From Euryodendron excelsum (taxonomy: Eukaryota > Streptophyta > Magnoliopsida > Ericales > Pentaphylacaceae), in NCBI GenBank assembly GCA_033060915.1, contig CM065387.1, positions 30,407,501-30,471,500 of the forward strand: DNA of 64,000 nt, written 5' to 3'. The translations under genes and the position numbers were made by a program. The notes beneath the pieces are model-generated. The model did not search any database. It saw only the letters and a program-made list of their open reading frames with translations, and had not been told where the DNA came from. Below are positions 54,595-64,000 of this stretch, piece by piece. The stretch's first letter is position 1. Every line of letters starts with the position of its first letter.

Positions 54595-56267
54595 AGTTTT
54601 TATGCAAAAATAGTTTATTTATACCAATTCTAAAAAATGCAAAGGTTAATTAATGAATGCATGTTATACTTTTCGATAAATGCACATATGAGAATGGAAT
54701 TGAATGCATGTGATACTTTTTGTATAGAATTGAATGCATGTCCTATTTTTTGATGAATGCACTAATAGATACAAACTATATAGGAATTTAATGGATGTAC
54801 AGGTTGTATATGTCATGGATGCATTAGTACTACACGTATATATGCTATTTACAAAGAATGTCCCAAGATTGCCCCAGGGCCCATACTCTTATGATTATGT
54901 TTCCTTTCTAGGATTCTGCCCCATTAGATTTTGTCTTATTCTCATCGGGGTGTCATAGCATTTGCACGATTCTCTAGGGATTTTGACCTTTTGGTTTGCC
55001 ATGTACTATCTTATCCGTACTTTTTACTAGGATGCTGTTTGGGATTTTTCTGACCTCACTAGGTTTTCTCTCTTAGATTTCTAAAATGCTGCCATGAGTT
55101 GAGCGACAACTCACATGCCCTTTGTAGAGCGATAAATAGCTTGACCCTCAATCCGAGAAGACTTTTTTTAGGACTGTAATGTAGGATAGGTTTAGGGGTT
55201 GTAAGAAACAAAGAGATATTTAGGTTCAAAGATTTTCTTTTAGTAGATTGTTTAAACCAAAGCCATCTGAGCACACTTTGGAGCAAGAGATTGCCCCTGC
55301 ATTCCTCCCCAGCTTTCCTTTGTTGCCTTTTTTTTTTCAACTACTTGTCTTGGTATTGTTCAGGCTTATTTAGACTAAGCAATTTTCTTTGATCAGAGAT
55401 TAGAGGACTTTGATTTAGACCATAACGTAGGCTAGGTTAAGGGATTTATGAATGAAAGGATATAAAGGCTTAAACATTATTACTTGTGGGGATTTGAAAG
55501 ACTAATGGTCACCTTTATAAATTTAACTTTTATTCCCTGCTTTTTTCTTTCTTTCCAACTCCTTTTGTTCTTCTAGACCATTCTCTGCCTTCTGATTAGG
55601 ATTTTCTCATCAAGAAATTTGTTCCTAAGTCGACTTTTGGAGATGCCAACTTTTTCATTTATATTTTTGGATGACAATATCTTCTTTTGAAGATCACCAC
55701 AAATACAATATCTTCCTTACTAGAGACGCCTTTGACGCCATAACTTCTTGAAAATCACCACTTTCATTGTTGCTTATTCGTTCTTACTTATGGCTTTTGC
55801 CTTAACCCAATGTGGGTAGTGATCATCTGGTCAGTTTTCTTGAAAAATGGAACCGGCTCAAGCGGGCTTTGCAAATGGATTTTCTTTGTGTATGTTAGTA
55901 GAATTGAGGGCCTCTAATCATTTCAAATTGAATTACTTAGTTCATAAAACCTTTGTACAAAATTTAGACAATATTCCTAGAGATGGTGTGTTTTTGCCAG
56001 TGACCCCCTACATATGTTATCAAATCAACTACTCTATGCTTACCCCAGTGTAGGGGATGGTTCATGGTTTGGGGATATCTGAATAGAAATCACTTATAGC
56101 TCTAGTGGGCTGAGCAAAGGATAGCGTTTATTTCTTATTGGATAAATAGAACAATGGCTTCTTATCATTTTGAGGACTCGACTGCCCATCGCTTAGCCAC
56201 TATATCATTTAAGTGTCACCTCTTCAATAAAATTTGCACCTCTTTGTTAAGACTAACTTCCTCCTCG

Positions 56268-56282
56268 CTCTCTCTCTCTCAC

Positions 56283-56314
<32 letters not shown>
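56268..56314. repeat. (CT)n microsatellite
   Basis: A CT run of about 47 bp with one interruption (CACTCAC). Confidence 0.95.
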
Positions 56315-56318
<4 letters not shown>

Positions 56319-58167
56319 TCTCTGAAAGGTTTTAACCACCTTTGAGTGGTTGCCCATGCTATCCCATCCTTCAAGCTGAGTCGTTACAAAATGAGAAAGA
56401 ATCCGTAAAAGCAAATATCATCCACGAGAGTATGAGACAAAGGGAATAAACTGTAAACTACTTTTTTTTTTCCATTTCAAATCATAATGGCATGGCATGC
56501 AATGTTCATTTAAAGAAAATATGCAAGAAATAGAAAGATATAAAGAAAAATGAATGAATTTGGTGGAAACATTCCTTTTCTTGTGAACCTTTTGGTGAGA
56601 ACCTTAACAGGGTTTTGGGACTATGCCATCTTTCTTGGTGCTTCATTTTCAGGTGTATCAACGGAGAGCGAATTGACAGATTTTTTATAGCATTTGGTAT
56701 GCATTTGGAAGTTAGAGGATTCTATTGTGGCAATGCATGAGTCTGACAAAACTATGCAAACGGTAAAATCTTCTTCTATATAGATGGTGATTGTTGTGGT
56801 ATGGCATGGAGGTAGTTTGTTAGAGGTAATGTCTTGTAGATGGACGGTTAATTTTTCTTGCTCCTTAGTGTAGATTCGGCCTCCTCTAATAATCAGACTT
56901 ATCCTTGCATGATTTTGAATTGGACGGGATGCTAGAGGGCTTCCATGAGTTCAATTATGCTCTTTGACCTAAAAAAAAGGGAAAGAAAAACAAAACAAAG
57001 TTAGCTTGTAAAGTTTGAAGTTTTATGGATGCATGCCCTATTGAGGTCCCTTCTTCGAGGGAATCTAGGCATGATGCCAGGTCCATTTTGGAGATGGAAT
57101 TTTGCCTCTATATGCAATACAATACCTCTTCGGCATGGGCCAACTGACGTTTCTTTGTTTGGGCAATCCCATCTCCATGGATGGAGATGGATTTGGGGGC
57201 CTCTTGAGACATGGTTCTATACATGCCATGAATCCTTAGGGTTGAGGAACCCTTAAGAGTTTTGGTAAGTTCGATTAACATGAGATTGGATCGCTCCTTT
57301 CTCTCTACGGTTGATTAAATGCATGAGGATGCAATGACTTGAGTCTATTGGAACTCTTGTCTTGGAATAGATATGGATGCATGAGCATAAGGAAAATGAA
57401 TATGTGAGCATCATGATAATAGTAAATGAATGGTTTATAAGCTCGCCTTCTTGTCTTGCTTCTGCCCTCGATTTTCTTGATACTCAAAGATAAAGGGGGG
57501 ATGATAGAAGATAAGAAACAAAAGATAAGTTAGTATCTTGATTTAAAAGTTTTTATGCAAGGTATGTCTTAGGGATGCCCTCACTTGAGAGGAAGACTAA
57601 ATATGATGGGTTTGGTTCACCTTTTGGAGATGGGGGGTTTGCCCTTGTATGCAGATGCCTTACCGTTTGAGTGGGAACATTCATTCATTCATTCCATCAA
57701 TTTATTCATACATGAAAAATAATGAAGTACATTGAACTTTTGAGTTTAAATATGATGGAATTGAAATACATTTTAATAAGGGGATAGGGAACAATTTCCT
57801 TAGGATTTCTTCCTATCTACTTTATATTTGAGATCCTAAACTACTCTTAAGTTTTTGGATTCGTCTTCTTGGATGGGGGTCGGTGAGAGACCTTGATTTT
57901 GGATTGCCCCTTCTCTCCTTAGCAATCCTATCTCCGTGAGTATAGAGGGATTGGGGCCCCTATTATAGAATGACTTGAAATGCATGTTATGAGTCATTAG
58001 GGTTAGATGGGAACCCTTAGGATTTTGGTAAGTTTAATGCAAAGGAGAGTGAACTTGGTGTCACTCTCTTCGAGTTGATCACATGCATGAAGATGCAATG
58101 ACTTGAGTTACTTTGGAACTCTTGTCTTGACATAGAATATTGAATGCATGAACATGGCTGCATAGAG

Positions 58168-58192
58168 TAGAGAGAGAGAGAGAGAGAGAGAG
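58168..58192. repeat. (AG)n microsatellite
   Basis: An AG run of about 25 bp inside the leader. Confidence 0.9.
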
Positions 58193-58993
58193 AATGCAAT
58201 TGTAAAGTAGACATAGATGCATGAGCAATTATACAGGCATTATAACAGCAGGAATGTAAGCATTATAATGACAGGAATAGACAAGCTTAAACGAAAGTAA
58301 AGCAGTCGCCCTTTCCTCCATAGTTTTGAAATCGATGTTTGTGTCTTAAATCCAGCAGAGGTTCGGCTATGCATGGTGTCTACATGAGTATGAGGTTGAG
58401 GGCTTACTAATGCTTCCTAAGAAGGCTCGATTCCCAAATCTTCAAACCTAGGCCCACTCCCCGAAGTGGTGCCATGATCGATTGGTGATCTAAGTGGGGG
58501 AACCATCAAGAGGCCGTAAGTGAAGAAACTGACACAACATCTTGCCCATAACCAATATACCGTTCCCCCTTTAACTAGAAGGGACACAATCAGGTAAGAA
58601 TGCATGTATGCAAATGCTTATATGCAAGTGCTTATACACGTGCAGTGCGTGTGTGAAATTTTGAAAAACGGAGGAAAGAGCCCAACAACTCCCATCCATC
58701 CTATCCATTCCATACGTTCATGACATACATAGCAGTTAATATAACATGAAACAAAATATAAACAAAGGTTCATCTACAAAAATAAATATACAAAAGTCAG
58801 TACTTGAATGATGGACTTAATGCAAGATTAAATATTTGAATGTAATTGAATGCATGGTATGACATGTTTTTTAATGCAATTTGGAAGAACTTGATTTTGA
58901 AAGTTTTAAAGTGGATAGAATTGGACAAATTAATCAAAGACTCCAAATGGGTGAGGGTGAATAGACATGAAAATGGCCTAACCCTCTACGTGT

Positions 58994-59011
58994 TGCTCAG
59001 CGGAGTCGCCA
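58994..59011 (-). promoter_or_regulatory. Primer-binding site for tRNA-Arg, minus strand
   Basis: The minus strand reads TGGCGACTCCGCTGAGCA, matching the plus-strand sites for 14 bases. It lies next to the end of the B LTR at 59014 and proves the direction of this element. Confidence 0.8.
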
Positions 59012-61384
59012 GCTATCGCGCCCCGATTTTTTGAACTCGAAGAAAATACACACAAGTGGGAATAACACGGTGTTAGAACTCATCCTCCTAGAAGAATCTA
59101 GGTTTGAATTTGAAATTGATTTTGAATAAGGGTTTTTGGAAAAAGATTCGGAATCGCCACCTAACTTGATTAAGGTGAGTTAGGTTACCTAAAACCAAAC
59201 ATAATCTGAAGATTATACTTTGGGTTTTTGAAAAGATTTTGAAAACTTCCTCGGGAGAGATTTTTTAAGAAAATAGGTCGTTTGGCAACCTTTGAAAATA
59301 TTTAAACCCTTTTTGAAAGTAACTCCATTTTGGTCTTTTAAAATAGTGATCTAGATTTGGAGGTTGGTTACTTGTAGGGAAGACACACTAAGCCATCACC
59401 CTACTCTGGCCTTGCGGTACCTACATGTCTATTCACCCTAGGTTCACTCATTTGGAATCTTTGATTAATAATTGTCCAAAACTATCCACTTTAGAAAAAA
59501 AAACTATGAAAAAGAAGTTTGAAATGATGCATGATAAGCAAGTGCAAGAATTTGATTTAATTTTCAAAGTAGATTTAAAAAGAACTTGATTTGATTTTGA
59601 AATGGATTTGAAAAGATAGATTTGATCTTTGAAAGAAGATTTTTAGAAATTGAAATTAGAGATTTGAAAATAGATTTCAGAATTAGAAACTTGAAATAGA
59701 ATTGGAAATTTAAAAAAGGTTATGGAATTAGAAACTTGAAAAAGGTTATGACCACACCCATGAGGGTTGCCTACTTATCCCTTTTTGGGAATCAGGTCAG
59801 TCGTAGTTCAGACAAGAGTCTGATTGAAAATAGACACTTTGAAGTATTTGAAAAGTTTGATTTGAAAAGATTTGATTAGAAAAGAGTCTGATTTGAAAAT
59901 GAGCTTTGATTTGAACTTGGAATAGAAGATTTAAAATTGAGTTTTGATTTGAAATTGAACCTAGACTTAGGATTGGACTTGAAAAAGGGGTTTTGATCTT
60001 TGAAAGAAACCTTGGACTAGATTTGGAAAGATAGAGTTGATTTTTGAAAACATTTAGAGGTTTGAAATTCGAAAACCACTTTGGTTTAGAAAAGAGTTGA
60101 AACTTCCTAACTTTAGGGTTAGGGTTGAACTAAGATTTAGGCTTCCTAGGGTTTAGGTTACCTAAGATCTGAACATGTAGTTGAATTGGAAATGATTTGA
60201 TTTAGGTTTGAAAAGTTTGATTTTAGAAAGTTGGATTGAGGAAAGGTTTGAATTAGGAAATGTTTGAATTAGGAAAGTTGGATTTAAGGAAGATTTAAAA
60301 AGAGATTTGATTTGATTTGAAAATACTTGACGCAAAATGATTTAGAAAGTTAGGGTTTAGGAAAGGTTGGACTTTGGAAAGCTTTGGATTAGGAAAGTTT
60401 TAAAATAAGAAAGTTCCATTTTAGGAAAGTTTCATGTTAGGAAAGTTTTGAACTTAGGAAAGTTTCATTTTAGGAAAGTCTTGAATTTAGAAAGATTTTA
60501 ACTTTGAAAAGATTTGAAATTTGGAAAGTTTGAAATATAGAAAGATTGGAATTAGGAAATATTTGAATTAAGAAAGATTTGATCTTAGGAAAGTTTTGAA
60601 TTAAGAAAGATTTGATTTTTATTTCCCAAAGTTGAAGATTTGATTTGGTTTCTAAAATTAGAAGATTTGATCTAGTTTCCTAATTTGAAAGATTGGATTT
60701 GACAATGAATTGGAAAGGTTGAATTTTGAAAATCTTTGACTTTGGAAACCTATAATTTTATGTGTAAAAAGAAATTTTAGAAATCTAAGATTTGATGCAA
60801 AAGATAGTTTTGATTTTAAGAAAGAGAATTAGGGTTTCCTAAGCATTAGATCTAGGGCATAGCTTAGACTCCAAGGAAAAGAGTTTTTGGAAGGAAGATC
60901 TTTTGAAGAAAGTTCTAGGAAAGAGGGCCGAATCCACATGGTCTAAGGTTGAATTAGAAGAAAGCCCCCGACACGGTGACTTTCAGCCTTCCTTCCTACA
61001 CATGAATTGGGAATTTCCTTGTTTCAAGCATGCAAGAAAGGGGGGAAGAAGATAGGGGATTAAAATAGAAGAAAATCCTAGTGGGTTAGGAGGAAGAAAA
61101 GGGATGGGGGAAATACGTAAACATAAAGAGAGAACCTACCTTGTTTTCTTCTTGTTTTATTTGCTTTATTTGCCTTGCTTTGCTTAATCCTTGAGAGCTT
61201 TCAAGTTACAACACTTTGAGTCTTCAATGGAAGCTTTGCAAGCTTGTGTATGAGTGTATAGAGTGTGTGTAGGTGTCAGGGTTAAGTGTATGGAGGCTAG
61301 GGTTTGAAGAAATCTAAGAAAGCTAGGGTTTGAAGAGAGTTCAAGGTCTGTTTGTAGAGAGATAGAGTTTCTGGACTTGGATTG

Positions 61385-62949
61385 TGATTAGACAATGAAA
61401 GTGTAGTCTATCGCCTCTAAACGACCCTTTGTTAGTCGTAGTTTAGGGGTAAGTATGCTTTCTTTACTGCATTTTGTATGTAACCTTATGCTTAATCTCC
61501 TTTCAGGTTTTTAAAGCTAAAGGAGTGAATTTGGAGTCAAAGAAATGATTCGAGTTGCAAGCATGGCTCATTGAGGAACGTACTCGGGGGTCTTGTCTTG
61601 GGAAACGTGTAACTTTTTACTCGTATTTTGGAATGGAATGAATGATGCACCGTTGGAAAGTTCTTCCCAAGATACACATGTTGCGTTTAATGAGCATCGC
61701 TAAATTCTGACTCCAAGGGCTTCCAACAAGGTGATTCCAGAATGAGCGAAAAAAGGGATTACGGTTCGAATCCTTAGAGTGCCCTTCGAACGGCTAGAGG
61801 AAGAAGAAGGCTGAAAAAATGCCTACTGTTTGAACGCTTGGATCCACAGTTTGAACGGCCCGTGAGCTTGCAAATCAGACTTTAGCCCACCGTTCGAATG
61901 CCAGCCTCAGCCGTTCGAACGTTGAAAAACCCAGTTATGGGCGTTCGAACGCCCCTTCAAACAATTTGAACGACAGGGCTATTTTTGTCCAGATTTCAGG
62001 GTTCGATTGTAATCCCCATAAATACGAAATTTCATGTTATTTTCAATATATCAGAGCAGGGGGACTACGACTTTTAGCGTTTTTGTACATTTTTTATTTA
62101 TTGTAAGTTATGGTTGTTAGATTCTTGCCTAGATGTAATTGTAACCTCTTAAACATCAATTTTAATACATGGTTTTCCATTTTCGTTGCATTAAATGCAT
62201 AATGTTGGTTGAGTTCTTGCTTTAAAGTTAAATTTCCAGCATTTCTTCACTTATTTCAAAATCATCCATTGATAGGTATGAATAGCTAACTTCCCCCATC
62301 TCGGGATTGAGTGTGAAAACCGATTGGAGGTCTTGGTTGACCATATGAGGGTGTATTCTGGATTTTCAAGCTAAATCTTTTGTGCATATGGTTCTTGCTA
62401 TTCTTCATTCTAGAAACCTTTGAAAATTTGGACGATTGATTATATTTGGTAATGTTTATGCGTGAGTCTATACTCAGTATATGCGCTGCGTGAATCGATG
62501 GTATTCATCTTCGATTCTAAAAACTTGAGTTATTCTAGACATTGGATTTCTAAAGAACACCTCGTTTAAAACTTCCGAATTTGAGACTCACGTTGTAGTC
62601 AAATGATTTGAGTTATAAAATACCTCTTTTGGAATTCTTAGAAAAACAATCGGTTGGATTAATCAATCCCAAGACTTTATCACATTAAGTTAAAATCAAA
62701 CTTTGTTCAAGTCATTTCCTATTAGTTAGCTAGCTAGTTTAGATAAACAAACCATTTCCAAGACAAACATATTTTCATTTTCACTTTTCATTTTAAGAAG
62801 CTTTTGCCAGAATTTAGTGAGCGATTGAGAGCGTGGTTTTAGTTTTTTTGGTCATTGTGCACACACAGCTCCTTGTGGGATGATCTCGTACTCTGAGTTA
62901 TACTACTCCACCGGCCTTCTCTTATGAGTGCACATGTGGCGCGAGTGAA
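61385..62949 (+). mobile_element. Insertion of about 1.57 kb, probably a solo LTR (family E)
   Basis: It splits the B-LTR text 'gattg...gacccttttcacgcaaggggg' (compare 49557). Flanks share ATTG(T) (61381-61385 and 62950-62954), a likely target duplication, so the exact ends are uncertain. Contents: a palindrome array of TTCGAA/TTTGAA words (61762-61975), a TATA-like ATAAATAC (62018-62025), and near the right end 'acacagctccttgtgggatgatctcgtactc', which resembles the R/U5 end of several plant Ty3/gypsy LTRs from memory. No open frame is recognised. The strand is chosen from the TATA position. Confidence 0.65.
61762..61975. repeat. Second array of CGTTCGAACG-type palindromes
   Basis: Five TTCGAA and three TTTGAA cores in about 210 bp, many as CCGTTCGAAYG or GCGTTCGAACGCC. 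It ends about 45 bp before a TATA-like box, the same placement as the array at 322-525. Confidence 0.75.
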
Positions 62950-63974
62950 ATTGTCAACCCTTTTTACGCAAGGGGGAGGCTTTGTATTTATAGACAAAAG
63001 ATTAATCTGGTGCTTATTGCAGTGGTATCAGGGCAATATTTCCACTAGCGTAAGGCTAAATTTTGGCTTAGCACCCCTGCTAGTGGCGCCAGCCACTTAG
63101 GAAATGTTTTAAACGTATTTTTCAACCCTTGATATGGGCGCTTGTATTAGTAGCTACCATGCAATTTTTGGGTTGGCTTCACTTAGAGTGACTCCAAAAG
63201 GTTCAGGAAAGCTCTAGAAGGCCGGGAATGGTTGGGAAGACTAGAAATGAATAGAAACCCTTGAAATAGTGTACCAAGGGTAATGGAATTGAAAAAAAAT
63301 GTTAGAATTGTTGACCGAGCTATTAGGGGCAAAATGGTCAACTAGACTGAAAAACCATCAGAATGGATTCAGAATGACTCATGAGAGAACTTGGAGGTCG
63401 GAAACACTATTTAGAGTGTTTCAAGAGAGTGCCGATTTTATTCCCAGAGCCGGTGTAGTTGGAAAAGGAGACTGACCCACTAGGGGCAAAACGGTCATTT
63501 TGCCCCGGGTTTGTCGAAATAGATTTGGGTTGATCAGGAAAGGTATTGGAAGGTTAGGAATACTATTAGAAGCATTCTTTGGAGGTTACCAATTTGATAC
63601 CCAAAGCTGATATGGCTTCTGGAGGAGCTCGGATGCCTAAGGGCAAAATGGTCATTTTGACCGAATGGTCTCGGAATGGTCCAGAACCTACTGGAAGGCA
63701 TTTGAGCATGCCAAATCATCTTTTGGACAATCTTGGAAGGGTGGACTTACCGCTCTGAGCACTTAGATACTTTCTCGATAAACGTGCCAAAAAAGGTCCA
63801 AGGGGCAGTTTGGTCTTTTTTTACCAGAGTAGGCTAGCATACACTGGTGTTGACCTGCGTTTTGAGTGTTTCTATCACTCTGACTATTTGGGATAAGTTG
63901 GTTTCCAAAAGTATCCTGTTCTTTGGTAAACGTGTCACGGCCAAGAGGCGAATTCAATCTTGTGACATAGGGGG

Positions 63975-64000
63975 TGTCGTGCCCCTGTTTTTGGGTCTAA
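63975..64000 (-). mobile_element. Start of another long-LTR insertion, cut by the window end
   Basis: At 63975 the B-LTR text is replaced by TGTCGTGCCCCTGTTTTTGG, which resembles the U5 end of B-type LTRs in minus orientation (TGTCGTGCC at 46473, TGTCGCGCC at 11155). Only 26 bp are visible. Confidence 0.5.

Larger units (their letters stand above)
54490..58993 (-). mobile_element. Internal region of a B-type non-autonomous element
   Basis: Read on the minus strand from the primer site, this resembles the leaders at 21526-24360 and 43718-46472 (for example 57029-57256 is the complement of sequence near 45340-45560). Two units about 764 bp apart share 'gcatgargatgcaatgacttgagt' (57319 and 58083). 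Simple repeats: GA at 54552-54594, CT at 56268-56314, AG at 58168-58192. I see no gag or pol. Confidence 0.65.
59014..63974 (-). mobile_element. 5' LTR of the B-type element, interrupted and running off the window
   Basis: It starts next to the primer site with ATCGCGCC (terminal CA decayed to TA). It carries the conserved blocks (59360-59450, 59745-59825), 'aggaaagttt' repeats (60230-60620), TATA box 62985-62992 and U3 text to 63974. A family E element (61385-62949) interrupts it. At 63975 the expected U3 text breaks off. The TGTAAGC start is not in the window. Confidence 0.8.

Noticed and set aside
61755..61775. tRNA-like GGTTCGAATCC word
   Set aside because: It is a member of the TTCGAA palindrome array; no cloverleaf can be drawn around it.

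Overview
The window reads as repeat-rich, probably heterochromatic DNA of a flowering plant. I see no intact host protein-coding gene. Almost everything belongs to nested, decayed long-terminal-repeat (LTR) retrotransposons of the Ty3/gypsy class. The long LTRs (about 3.7-4.8 kb) and an 18-base primer-binding site (TGGCGACTCYGCTGGGGA) that pairs with the 3' end of a plant tRNA-Arg point to the Tat/Ogre lineage. The family letters below are mine: A (LTR starts TGTTAGC), B (TGTAAGC...CGCGACA), C (same ends as B, different interior), D (1.24-1.30 kb, TGATGAG...), E (about 1.57 kb).

Layout. 1-1447: 3' end and LTR of a D element. 1448-4735: minus-strand U3 pieces of a B LTR and a C LTR. 4736-9510: a long plus-strand C LTR lacking its start. 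9511-10483: three decayed 5S rRNA genes in tandem (minus strand, 345-bp period). 10484-33808: the outer A-type element, broken by a solo B LTR (11155-15639) and by a complete non-autonomous A element (17702-31738, perfect target duplication CTGGC). Its protease-side, reverse transcriptase/RNase H and integrase parts are separated but in the right order. 33809-43696: a third A LTR, itself interrupted by a solo B LTR (34635-39349) and a solo D LTR (42224-43464, target duplication AAAAC). 43697-46472: A-type primer site and leader, cut by a B element. 46473-64000: minus-strand B-type material: 3' LTR with polypurine tract, an antisense plant-mobile-domain pseudogene, a truncated LTR, a leader region, the primer site, and a 5' LTR that carries an E insertion and runs off the window.

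Order of events that can be read from nesting: the outer A element came first; the inner A element and a solo B LTR landed in its pol; B and D LTRs landed in its 3' LTR. All coding remnants carry stops, frameshifts or lost catalytic residues, so nothing here looks able to move on its own.

The most interesting signals are inside the LTRs. Family C carries two arrays of small hairpins whose stems change in a compensatory way (six to seven hairpins with 4-base loops at 4236-4542 and 4768-4783; five with 7-base loops at 3456-3891 and 5668-6013). Families D and E both carry, directly upstream of their TATA box, an array of the palindrome CGTTCGAACG. Family A carries an array of WRKY-type W-box motifs. 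A ten-base echo of the primer-binding site sits about 145-161 bp inside the 3' end of the long LTRs.
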